DNA from: Colletes latitarsis | Lineage: Eukaryota > Arthropoda > Insecta > Hymenoptera > Colletidae | Reading direction: 5' to 3' | Assembly: GCF_051014445.1 (NCBI RefSeq) | Contig: NC_135137.1 | Span: 20,585,501-20,649,500 of the forward strand | Length of the DNA: 64,000 nucleotides | In this document: positions 54,101 through 62,690 of the stretch, piece after piece | Position numbering within the stretch: position 1 is the first letter of the stretch | How the letters are laid out: the number at the start of each line of letters is the position of its first letter | Position numbers and translations under genes: made by a program | Notes under the pieces: generated by a model | Databases searched by the model: none | The model's input: the letters and a program-made list of their open reading frames with translations, nothing else | Told to the model about the DNA's origin: nothing

Positions 54101-55886
54101 CTGTTAAAGCAATGTGTTTTAAGGGGAGGAGGTTTAAACACCTCGCCTAACCTAACCTCGTCCGGATCTCGAGGGAAGGAACGCTGGGCAAATGGAAAAT
54201 AATCGGTGCAAGTTGAATTTATTTTCGCTTAGTCGCCTTATACGATTAAGCCGTTTATTTCTTAAATTTTACTCTTAATTACAATAGATAGAAGAAAATA
54301 ATTTTCTAATTTGTTGATGGAGACTTCGTTAAAAAGTAATTATTAACGTTTAAAGTTCCGTCGGTAAAATGCGCAAGATTTCGGGGGTACGTCTATTCCA
54401 CTAAAAATGATTGTAATTGACCCCCGCAACCGCAAATAATTTTTCCAAAACGATTTGAATTGAATTCTTTTTTCCGTCGAACAACCGTTTTCACACCTTC
54501 TCGAATTTTTTTCTAGAAAGTGGGTAGGATTTCTGGGGTATGTCTATTCACCAAAAATGATTGTAATTTACCCCCACAGCTAACAATATTTTTTTCAGAA
54601 CGATTTGAAATATTTTAATTTCGTCGAAAAATTTCACACCTTCTCGAATTTTTTTCTAGAAAGTGGGTAGGATTTCGAGGGTATGTGTCATTACACAATT
54701 ACCAAAAATGATCGTAATTGACCCCCGCAACCGAAAATAATTTTTCCAAAACGATTTGAATTGAATTTTTTTTTCTCTGTCACCTAATTAGATTTTCGGT
54801 AAGGAATTTTTTTCTCGAAAATGCGTAGGATCTCGGGGGTATGTGTAATGACCAAAAATTATTGTAATTTACCCTCACAACCGAAAATAATTTTTTTAGA
54901 ACGATTTGAAAAATTTTTTACCTCTTGTTTTATAGTTGTTCCTTCCGATCCATAGGCATATAATTTATGAAAAATCTTTTAAATGTTTCATATAAATCTT
55001 GGCAAGAATTAAATTTTCTGTAAAAAAAAATTAAATAAATTTGTTCTCTGCCTTCTCTAGAAAAGAAAAAATTAAATGAGATGAAATCTTATACATTACA
55101 TGCTTACTTAAATCGCATTGAAAACGAATACCACAAATGTTTCAGAATAATCTGCAAAATGGTCTCACTCGCAAAGGGTTAATTGAGAAATAAATGTTTG
55201 GTAATTGAAAACGGGTAAGCAGGTTATTAACCAGCTGTTTTTTTCGCTAAGACAAATTGAAAACTCGGTTCTAACAAGGAAAAGTTGGAATGGTACCCGG
55301 TTTTGGGTTAGGTTTTACTTTAAGATATGTATTATTAAAGTTATTACAGGTACTATTTTCAGAAATAGAACTATATTCTATTCACCACTAATCACCGTGG
55401 CCGTGAGTGATAAGGTGTTTGCCTGCAAGTTCGAGCTTCTTCTTTTGCTCTGCAGATTCGAACCCTGGTAGAACAAATCTTTTTTTTATTTTTTCAATCA
55501 TATTTTCGTACAATCGTACATAACATGTTACATTATATTTTTGTATGCCCTTCGAATATTTCTTTTTTAAAGTTGAATTTAACCAAAATTACATTTACAA
55601 CATAATATGTTATTTTCAATGTACGAAGTACATGAATCTGGATGGTACTTTTCGTAAAAACAGTCAAAACATAAAAATTTCAAGCACCACGTGCATCTAA
55701 CGAAAGTTCTGTTTTAAAAGAAATTACAAAATTTTCTATTTAATGATGATGATGGAATGGAATGACCGCTTCATTTACATTGATAAAATGTGAACGATTT
55801 TCGGATAGTCGTACCTCGTACTTTTTACCTTATACTTGAGGTAAAAAGGGGTATAACCGGGTAAAACAGTTTTATGACATTACCTG
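50996..55886. repeat. 7.67-kb tandem unit, copy 6, interrupted by an LTR retrotransposon
   Basis: The left 4.9 kb of the unit, identical in layout to the others, ends at 55886 (…acattacctg), where the LTR element begins. The break corresponds to position 17511/17512 of copy 1. A 10-bp deletion near 53405, between short direct repeats (attaactt), is unique to this copy, so features right of it lie at copy-1 positions +38375 (+38385 to its left). The unit presumably resumes beyond the window after the 3' LTR. Confidence 0.95.
55393..55487 (+). ncRNA. tRNA-derived element, unit 6
   Basis: Same as the element at 17018 with the caccgtgg variant. It lies about 400 bp upstream of the LTR retrotransposon insertion point. 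Confidence 0.45.
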
Positions 55887-56001
55887 TGTTACGTATGTCG
55901 AACGTTTCGTTCCTCAAATTTTTCTTGTCACTTGCGTGCATTATGAAATCGCCCTGCTACTTATCTAACCTTTGAAATGGGGGTCACTTCCGTCGCGATG
56001 C

Positions 56002-56069
56002 AGCAGCCCGTTAATTAATACAATTCGGAGAATAGAGCAGCCCGTTAATTAATACAATTCGGAGAATAG
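56002..56069. repeat. Two 34-bp tandem repeats in U3
   Basis: The 34-bp unit starting agcagcccgttaattaatac occurs twice (56002-56035, 56036-56069), about 55-120 bp upstream of the TATA box. Duplicated U3 blocks are often enhancers in LTR elements. The pair recurs in the 3' LTR at 62986-63053. Confidence 0.85.
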
Positions 56070-56123
56070 TGCACACGGTGATTTCTAACGTACTTTTGAA
56101 TCCGCCCCACACAGATTTTTTGG

Positions 56124-56130
56124 TATATAA
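56124..56130 (+). promoter_or_regulatory. LTR TATA box
   Basis: TATATAA within ggtatataaaccc, at a suitable place for an LTR promoter. The transcript start would be about 25-30 bp further on (about 56155). The 3' LTR has it at 63108. Confidence 0.6.
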
Positions 56131-56635
56131 ACCCTGTGATTTCATTACTCGGGGGATCATAATCGTACCGTCACGTTAGAGTCAACGTCACGTCTCTTGT
56201 CACGCGTATACGATTTGATAGTCAGTTGTATCTTGCGAGATCGGGCTACCGTACCCTTTAGTATCAAACCATATAGAATCCGTGAACCGGCATAAATTCT
56301 ATTGCGGCCTTTATTTCCAACTGACATACCCCCGCATCGCCAGTGCGTCAACACCGTGCAAGGTCATTTTAGGTAAATATACTCATTCTTTGATCGCGAC
56401 ATAAGATACACGAAACAATTGTATTTTATTTGTTGATTTAAAAATATATCTACTTTTATTATCAAATCAGAGTTACCCAACTTCTTTAACCCACAATTAT
56501 ATAAAGCGATTATTATTAGTTAAACGTTCCCATAATAATATAACCTTACCGCTCGGGTTATATTATATTTAATAATTCACAGTTACGAGTTCAATTAACA
56601 CATCCCCAAATCCAAATACAACCTCTTACAACCTA

Positions 56636-57059
56636 GTGGCTCCTCGATTACGCATCGAGTTCGTCCACGCAATCTATTACCATCCTAGCGGCTCCCTGAT
56701 TTCGAATCAGGTTCGTCCGCATCCTACAGCTCCCTGATTTCGCATCAGGTTCGTCTGTGATTTATCCAACCTCCCAGCAGCTCCTCGATTTCGCATTGAG
56801 TTCGTCTGCGTTTCTTCCAACCTCCTAGCAGCTCCCCGATTTCGCATTGGGTTCGTCTGCGTCGTTATCAACAATCCTAGTGACTCCCCGATTTCGCATC
56901 GGGTTCGTTCACGACGTTTCACCCTCCTACGGCTCCCTGGTTTCGCACCAGGTTCGTCCGTACGTGACTCCATCCCAGAGGCTCCCTGATCTCGCATCAG
57001 GTTCGTCCTCGTTATCAACTATCCTAGCGGCTCCCCGATTTCGCATCGGGTTCGTCCGT
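56636..57059 (+). other. Array of nine covarying RNA hairpins in the 5' LTR
   Basis: Nine units spaced 38-52 nt share one fold: an outer stem of 4-5 bp, fixed internal loop ctc / ttcgt, a 6-bp inner stem and a five-base loop, usually ttcgc. Inner hairpins are at 56643-56659, 56695-56711, 56733-56749, 56784-56800, 56835-56851, 56887-56903, 56936-56952, 56985-57001 and 57034-57050. Inner stems covary: CTCGAT/ATCGAG, CCTGAT/ATCAGG, CCCGAT/ATCGGG, CCTGGT/ACCAGG. Outer stems covary too: GTGG/CCAC, GCGG/CCGC, ACAG/CTGT, GCAG/CTGC, GTGA/TCAC, TACGG/CCGTA, GAGG/CCTC. The non-Watson-Crick pairs are G·U in the sense strand. Lying after the TATA box, the array should be in the 5' leader and again near the 3' end of the RNA. 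Function unknown; packaging, Gag binding or translation are possibilities. Confidence 0.85.
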
Positions 57060-57150
57060 GTACCTAACTAACAAATTGATACCATATTCCATATTCTTTC
57101 TCGCACTCGCAGGCCACGCGCGCTGCACGGCCCTGGCTCGTAACAGAAAC

Positions 57151-57168
57151 TGGTGACAGCGGTGGGAT
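57151..57168 (+). promoter_or_regulatory. Primer-binding site
   Basis: TGGTGACAGCGGTGGGAT starts 5 bp after the LTR end and has the TGG that pairs with a tRNA CCA end. Its complement looks like the 3' end of a tRNA-Leu (…CCCACCGCTGtCACCA). The tRNA identity is from memory of the family, not a search. Confidence 0.75.
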
Positions 57169-57242
57169 TTAACTATTTTAGAATCGCTACGTAATTTTTG
57201 GGTTTCTTGAGAAGTTGAAATTTCTCTTCTTGAATTTAGACG

Positions 57243-57357
57243 ATATACTAGTTTTCACTAGTTAAGTCAACCAGTTAACTCTTGTTAAGAATATACTAGT
57301 TTTCGCTAGTTAATACACATTGTTAATTGGATTTAAATATACTAGTTTTCTCTAGTT
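57243..57357 (+). other. Three leader hairpins (ACTAG…CTAGT)
   Basis: Three copies (57243, 57291, 57337) of atatactagttttcNctagt, spaced 48 and 46 nt. Each can form a 5-bp ACTAG/CTAGT stem with loop TTTTCN, where only N differs. They lie between the PBS and the gag start, where packaging and dimerisation signals of retroelements often are. Confidence 0.6.
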
Positions 57358-57379
57358 GAATTAAAATAAATTATTAAAA

Positions 57380-58579
57380 ATGACAAGTTCACAAGCAAAT
57401 ATTTCGTCGAACGATATTATGAACTTGACATTATCGCTTGCAAATTCAATGTCACTTTTGACACAAAAGACATGCATACAAAACGTTACATCGACGATAC
57501 CGACTTTCGACGGAGAAACTCCATCTTTATCGCGTTTTGCACAAAGTGTGGAGGATGGGTTAACATTGATACCTGAGGGTTGGGAAGCCGATTATCTGGC
57601 GATTGTTCTGACTAAACTCATAGGTCCCGCACGAAGGTGCACCTTAGAGCATAAATTCGTGAGTGTTAGCGAATTGATTAAACATTTAAAAAAGAGATTC
57701 GCGCCGGGAAAAAGTTTGTCGTATTTCCAAGTAGACATCGCGAGTTTACGTATTCGCGAGGGTGAAAGTTTGCGACAGTACGTCGACAGGACTAGTCACC
57801 TGGTTTATTGCGCGCGCGGAGCCATTCGAGAAAGATACCGGGACAACGCCGAAGATTTCATCAAGGAGATGGAACGAGATGTTTTGGAAAATTTCATCGA
57901 AGGCTTACCGGATCGTATTTCTTGGAAGGTGTCGGCACAATTTAGAGACATACGGACTCTTGAAGATGCTTACGACGCCGTGCTGCATATAGACAGGAAA
58001 CTAAGGAATCGAAGACAAATGCCCCGGAACGAATCACCTGCACGGTGGTCACGAAAGGATCGTGGAACCGAAGATTATCGCCACCGCGACAATCAAGTGT
58101 CGTACCCTGGCTCGCCGAGTCGTTATGACCGAGGGCGGCATGCTAGAACATACGAAGGTCAAGAGGATCGAGAGGAACAACCACATGCGTCGGCATGGCC
58201 CGTGCGACAAAGGAGCCCCTCGATTTCCCCTTCGAGGCGTTCTTACGATTTTCCTAAGGATGAAGGAAATCATTATTCCATATTAAAAAATTCCGAAAGA
58301 TATCGCGAACCGAAATTATATTGTTGGTATTGTGAAACTACGGGACACGACAATAAATCCTGTAGAAAAAATCCGCGTAATCCAAAAAACCGACGCGACT
58401 CGCGGGACTCGTCAGCCGAATCGAACGGGTCTTTAAACTTCAATCGCGCTCACCGTACCGGCGACACGATGAGCGGCAACGAAACCCGTCGTCAAAGAAC
58501 AGTACACTTCGAAAACGACTCCTTATCAAAGAAACACCTGCCCCACGTCTCGAAACCAAAGTCCCAGAACTGGAATTAG
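57380..58579 (+). CDS. gag: Gag (capsid/nucleocapsid) polyprotein
   Basis: 399 residues; forms the particle that packages the element's RNA. Residues ~35-200 are a helical retrotransposon-Gag region (motifs FDGE, WEADYLAI, LRQYVDR, FIEGLPDRI). Residues ~205-310 are a basic Arg/Ser-rich linker. A CCHC zinc knuckle, CWYCETTGHDNKSC (C315, C318, H323, C328), binds RNA and is followed by a basic NPRNPKNRR stretch. The start is the first ATG after the leader, in good AT-rich context. The last 65 codons overlap the pol frame, and a frameshift heptamer lies in them. The frame is undamaged. Confidence 0.93.
   Translation: MTSSQANISSNDIMNLTLSLANSMSLLTQKTCIQNVTSTIPTFDGETPSLSRFAQSVEDGLTLIPEGWEADYLAIVLTKLIGPARRCTLEHKFVSVSELIKHLKKRFAPGKSLSYFQVDIASLRIREGESLRQYVDRTSHLVYCARGAIRERYRDNAEDFIKEMERDVLENFIEGLPDRISWKVSAQFRDIRTLEDAYDAVLHIDRKLRNRRQMPRNESPARWSRKDRGTEDYRHRDNQVSYPGSPSRYDRGRHARTYEGQEDREEQPHASAWPVRQRSPSISPSRRSYDFPKDEGNHYSILKNSERYREPKLYCWYCETTGHDNKSCRKNPRNPKNRRDSRDSSAESNGSLNFNRAHRTGDTMSGNETRRQRTVHFENDSLSKKHLPHVSKPKSQNWN
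58384..58390 (+). promoter_or_regulatory. -1 ribosomal frameshift site A AAA AAC
   Basis: In the gag reading frame the bases read (cc)A-AAA-AAC, the canonical X-XXY-YYZ slippery heptamer. It lies inside the 244-nt overlap where the pol frame (open from 58336) is in the -1 frame. A GC-rich stretch follows directly (CGCG-act-CGCG at 58394-58404), which could act as the stimulatory structure. Confidence 0.8.
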
Positions 58580-61500
58580 GAAAGGGAACATTTTTAATCG
58601 ATTGCGGTGCAGCCATCAACTTAGTACGTCTCGATGTTTTAGGAACAAAAGCAATAATAAATTCTCGCGAAGAAATAGAAATAACAGGATTAACCACAAC
58701 TCCAATTTACACGTTAGGAACCACAATTCTCCATATTCACGATACACCCGCATTTTTCTATATAGTAAGAACTCTTGCAATAGACGCTGATGGACTCATA
58801 GGAAGCCCATTTTTAATGCAAGAGGGTGCCGAAATTTCTTATTATCATGGGACCATGGTATTAAGGGACAAACCTATTAGACCATTACGTTTTTCAAACC
58901 GCAATGATTTGTTTTCATCTTTAAACTCGCAAACTCCGACTAAACACAGGCTCGAAGCTCGTACGATACAACAAATCGCGGTAAAAATAGCAAACCCGAC
59001 AGTAAAGGAAGGATATTTACCACGTATTAAAACTCACGATCAACTGTACGTAGGGGAAGCAGCTGTAACAAATAACAACGGAAAATGTCACGTCTTAGCA
59101 ACGAACACCAGCAGCGAAGACCTCGACGTAGAGATAGAACCACAGATAATAGAACCGTACGATTTTCTAAGCACATCGGACGAAGACCTTTGCTCATATG
59201 CAGAACAGCCAACAAAATTCAGGACCGCCGAAGATAGGATAGAAAAACTCGTAAATACACTAAATACCAATCATTTAAACAGGGAAGAACGAGCATCCGT
59301 CACTGATTTAATCAAAGAATTTCCAGACCGATTTTTTCTGCTTGGAGACAAATTAGGTAAAGCAGCCGATTTTAATCATTCGATTCACACCATAGACGAA
59401 ATACCAGTAAACACAAGACAATATCGATATCCGCCTGTGCATCAGGACGAAATACAAAAACAGGTTAGCGCATTATTATCACAAGGCATAATTACTCCGT
59501 CAGAATCACCCTACAACTCACCTTTATGGATCGTACCGAAGAAAGCTGACTCACAGGGAAACAAACGTTGGCGCATGGTAATAGACTTTCGCGCATTAAA
59601 CGAAAAGACAATCTCCGACAAATATCCATTACCACAAATCACAGAAATTTTGGACCGATTAGGAGGAGCAAAATATTTTTCCGTTTTTGATCTCGCCAGT
59701 GGATTTCACCAGATAGAAATGAATCCAAGGGATAAGCAAAAAACAGCATTCACCACACCGCATGGACATTACGAATTTTCAAGAATGCCTTTTGGCTTAA
59801 AGAACGCTCCACCTACATTTCAACGCCTCATGGATCAAGTTCTCACCGGATTACAAGGAACAGACCTCTTCGTTTACCTGGACGACATTGTCGTTTACGC
59901 TTCATCATTGCAAGAACATAATATCAAAGTTAAAAAATTATTGAACCGCCTTCGGGAACAGGGCTTAACCCTTCAAACTGACAAATGCGAATTTCTACGC
60001 AAAGAAGTTGCATATTTAGGACATATAATTTCCGAAAAGGGGGTAAGACCGGATCCAAGAAAATTAAAAGCTGTGCAAGACTTTCCCACACCGAAAACGC
60101 AGAAGAATATTCAACAATTTTTGGGCTTAGCAGGATATTACAGAAGATTTATACCAGATTTCACCGTGAAGTCAAAACCATTGATCAATTTACTAGGAAA
60201 GGGCATTAAATTTAAATGGACAGAAGAACAAGATCAAAGTTTTAATCAATTACGTAAAGAACTTTGTCAACAACCTATATTGCAGTATCCGGATTTCACC
60301 AAACCCTTTATCGTGACTACAGACGCATCCGAATACGCCATAGGAGCTGTACTTAGCCAGGGGGAAATAGGAAAGGATTTACCGATAGCATATGCATCTC
60401 GAAGCCTTAATAAACCTGAAAAGAATTATTCGGCAACGGAGAAGGAATGTCTCGCAATGGTTTACGCAGTAAAGTATTTCCGACCCTATATTTATGGAAC
60501 AAAATTCACCCTTGTCACAGATCACCGTCCCTTAGTCTGGCTACATTCAGTTAAGGACCCGACCTCCAGGCTAATAAAATGGAAATTACGACTTTCGGAA
60601 TACGAGTATCAGGTTATCCACAAGTGTGGAAAAACGAACATGAACGCGGACGCGTTATCGCGCAACCCTCCATCAGTCTGTCTACCGCTCATTCCGCGGG
60701 AGTCAAAGGACGATCCCGACTTCCGGGCCCAAGTACCACCGACTACCGATAAGCAATTCATAGGTCACCGTATACAACAGTTACGTCGAGATAGGGAAAA
60801 CCGACCCAAATACCGGGAGGCTAGTAGTAGCTCGGACGAAGAACAAGGCCCCTCTTATGGAAAAATTCAACACTCGCCGATAATAGCTAGACACCGAACT
60901 CTACCCAGCTTATCGCACGAAGTAACATTGCCAGACGAATCTCAGGAAATCATAAACAACTTACTGCCAGCAGCAAACTCCACAAGGAACACACTACCGG
61001 AGGAAGATAACAATTTACCCGATGACCTAATGTCCTTTGAAGAACCACTTGAAATTACCAATAATGAAAATACAATTATGGAAAATCCTCGTAAAAATGT
61101 ATTCAGTACTCCACAGGTAACACCGCATGTTACAGACGAAATTTTACAACCAGCCATAATTCATCCACCTGCAAGGGTTGCAACCGAAGCAAGTGCAGAA
61201 CGGCTACCTGACGCCTTTGACCACACGCCTGACCCTTACCTACCATACGCATCCGACACAGATGTTTTAACCGACGAAAACGAGCACCGATACACTGCGT
61301 CAAAACAATCTTATACAATAACTGTTTCTTCGAACACCCTCGCTGCGGAAAACGGACATTACGCGCACTTCATATCAGCAGATTGCAACCTAGTATCCAC
61401 CGTGGGAAAAGTATTACTGGACACCGAAATAATTAATAAACCGGATCTTTTGGCAGCGCAACCGAAAAAGGGACACGTATTGACTTCAGACAATGGATTG

Positions 61501-62565
61501 TTTAAAACCTTCAGTATAGTAATTTCTGACAATTTTTACGACAATATTACGGCAAAAGATGTATCTCATGGGTTAAAGACTCTCAGACATACCCTGGACC
61601 AAAATCAAATAAATTCCCTTCGAATCTCTGTAACAGGAGATTTACACAAATTACCAGCTAACAAATTTTACAAAATATTAGAAGAAGTTTTTACCGAAAC
61701 AGATCAACAAATTACTCTATGCAGCTGTGCTGTCACCACACCGTCTGAATCGGATAGATTGGACATAATTCGCGAAGCCCATGATAGTTTAATTGGAGGG
61801 CATAAAGGGATAACAAAAACGTACAAACGCATTCGATCAAAATTCCATTGGCCAAAAATGCGCAACGAAATTCAAGAGTACATCAGGACATGCCAAAGTT
61901 GCCAAGAACAAAAATTAGTTCGAGCAAAGACTCGCCAACCCATGTTGATCACCGACACACCGCTGGATGCATTTGACAAAATATCACTGGACACCGTGGG
62001 ACCTCTTCCAATCACGCCTAATGGAAATAGACATATTCTTACCATACAGGACAATCTGACGAAATACTGCGTGGCAGTTGCAATACCTAATATTCGAGCC
62101 GCGACCATTGCAGATGCCTTCGCACGACACTTTATCGCAATCTACGGTACACCTCGCGCAATATTAACAGATAAAGGAACTAGTTTCATTGGAAATTTAA
62201 TGACGAATTTGGCAGAAATATTTAAAATTAAACAAATAACAACTTCCGGATACAGACCACAAACTAATGGATCATTGGAAAGAAGTCACATCGTGCTCAC
62301 TGAATACCTCAAACATTACATGGATAATTACGAAGATTGGGATTTATTAATTCCTTTTGCAATGTTCTCATATAACACATCCGTTCACGAAGCAACAAAT
62401 TTCACACCATACGAGTTAATTTTTGGAAAAGTAGCTCGAGAACCCAGTTCCTTCCCAGATAAAGAAAAATTAAAATCATATGGAGACTATTTACAGGACT
62501 TGATTTCACACATAACTACAATCCGTAACATTACTTCGAAGAGGCCGAATATCCCGGATCGGTAA
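58390..62565 (+). CDS. pol: Pol polyprotein (protease, RT, RNase H, macro-like region, integrase)
   Basis: Read by -1 frameshift from gag; the first ATG (58816) lies after the protease, so it is not the true start. The protease active site is at 58600 (FLIDCGA, Cys where Thr/Ser is usual). Residues counted from the 58816 Met: RT ~215-400 with YLDD 354-357; RNase H ~498-617 (D503, D569, D612); disordered acidic linker ~618-832; macro-domain-like region ~833-971; integrase zinc finger H989, H996, C1026, C1029; catalytic D1059, D1119, E1155 (D,D35E). The protein converts RNA to DNA and inserts it. It stops 94 residues after the catalytic Glu, before the usual GPY/F-type C-terminus. No internal stop or frameshift is seen. 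Confidence 0.93.
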   Translation, partial: PTRLAGLVSRIERVFKLQSRSPYRRHDERQRNPSSKNSTLRKRLLIKETPAPRLETKVPELELGKGTFLIDCGAAINLVRLDVLGTKAIINSREEIEITGLTTTPIYTLGTTILHIHDTPAFFYIVRTLAIDADGLIGSPFLMQEGAEISYYHGTMVLRDKPIRPLRFSNRNDLFSSLNSQTPTKHRLEARTIQQIAVKIANPTVKEGYLPRIKTHDQLYVGEAAVTNNNGKCHVLATNTSSEDLDVEIEPQIIEPYDFLSTSDEDLCSYAEQPTKFRTAEDRIEKLVNTLNTNHLNREERASVTDLIKEFPDRFFLLGDKLGKAADFNHSIHTIDEIPVNTRQYRYPPVHQDEIQKQVSALLSQGIITPSESPYNSPLWIVPKKADSQGNKRWRMVIDFRALNEKTISDKYPLPQITEILDRLGGAKYFSVFDLASGFHQIEMNPRDKQKTAFTTPHGHYEFSRMPFGLKNAPPTFQRLMDQVLTGLQGTDLFVYLDDIVVYASSLQEHNIKVKKLLNRLREQGLTLQTDKCEFLRKEVAYLGHIISEKGVRPDPRKLKAVQDFPTPKTQKNIQQFLGLAGYYRRFIPDFTVKSKPLINLLGKGIKFKWTEEQDQSFNQLRKELCQQPILQYPDFTKPFIVTTDASEYAIGAVLSQGEIGKDLPIAYASRSLNKPEKNYSATEKECLAMVYAVKYFRPYIYGTKFTLVTDHRPLVWLHSVKDPTSRLIKWKLRLSEYEYQVIHKCGKTNMNADALSRNPPSVCLPLIPRESKDDPDFRAQVPPTTDKQFIGHRIQQLRRDRENRPKYREASSSSDEEQGPSYGKIQHSPIIARHRTLPSLSHEVTLPDESQEIINNLLPAANSTRNTLPEEDNNLPDDLMSFEEPLEITNNENTIMENPRKNVFSTPQVTPHVTDEILQPAIIHPPARVATEASAERLPDAFDHTPDPYLPYASDTDVLTDENEHRYTASKQSYTITVSSNTLAAENGHYAHFISADCNLVSTVGKVLLDTEIINKPDLLAAQPKKGHVLTSDNGLFKTFSIVISDNFYDNITAKDVSHGLKTLRHTLDQNQINSLRISVTGDLHKLPANKFYKILEEVFTETDQQITLCSCAVTTPSESDRLDIIREAHDSLIGGHKGITKTYKRIRSKFHWPKMRNEIQEYIRTCQSCQEQKLVRAKTRQPMLITDTPLDAFDKISLDTVGPLPITPNGNRHILTIQDNLTKYCVAVAIPNIRAATIADAFARHFIAIYGTPRAILTDKGTSFIGNLMTNLAEIFKIKQITTSGYRPQTNGSLERSHIVLTEYLKHYMDNYEDWDLLIPFAMFSYNTSVHEATNFTPYELIFGKVAREPSSFPDKEKLKSYGDYLQDLISHITTIRNITSKRPNIPDR
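61312..61731 (+). other. Macro-domain-like segment inside Pol
   Basis: About 140 residues between RNase H and integrase. The pattern of TARG1/Poa1-type macro domains can be followed: AHFISADC near the start (family: LAHC.S.D), KKGHVLTS in the middle (family: K.G.V), a conserved helix HGLKTLRHTL, a strand LRISVTGDLHKL where the family has its P.IGCGLD.L loop, and LEEVFTETDQQITL at the end (family: EEVF..TD..I). The GCGLD loop and the Lys of TARG1's active site are not preserved, so ADP-ribosyl hydrolysis is doubtful; binding or a structural role is possible. This is recognition by eye. Confidence 0.6.
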
Positions 62566-62690
62566 CGCGGAAGACGGAGTCGTTGCCGATCTCCACCTGG
62601 ACCGACTACAGGGGCAGCCACCTGTGAACGTAGCCGAGCACTGGTTGGAGGTGGGCTACGTCGTGCCCAAGGTTTAAATCCAGAACACAA
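62541..62690. other. GC-rich segment of foreign appearance at the end of pol
   Basis: Counting 62541-62670 gives 81 G+C of 130 (62%), far above the neighbouring pol. Pol stops in it at 62565. The frame at positions 62567 onward is open to a TAA near 62680 with G/C-ending codons (for example AEHWLEVGYVVPKV at its end), and looks like the C-terminus of another protein. It may be a captured host or other-element fragment replacing the integrase tail; chance is not excluded. Confidence 0.4.

Larger units (their letters stand above)
55887..57145 (+). repeat. 5' long terminal repeat (1259 bp)
   Basis: Bounded by a 7-bp inverted repeat, TGTTACG … CGTAACA. The left edge is exact because the interrupted unit supplies the empty-site sequence; the right edge lies 5 bp before the PBS. 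It contains a 34-bp tandem duplication, a TATA box and a nine-hairpin array. I see no AATAAA. Confidence 0.95.

Noticed and set aside
12611..55886. Assembly artefact duplicating one 7.67-kb unit
   Set aside because: The units differ by distinct substitutions, a triplet expansion in unit 2 and a 10-bp deletion in unit 6, so they are different sequences; the exact copy number still needs long reads.
56707..57018. 103-aa minus-strand frame in the LTR (MRNRGAA repeats)
   Set aside because: A by-product of the hairpin repeats read on the antisense strand; the structured-RNA explanation is stronger.
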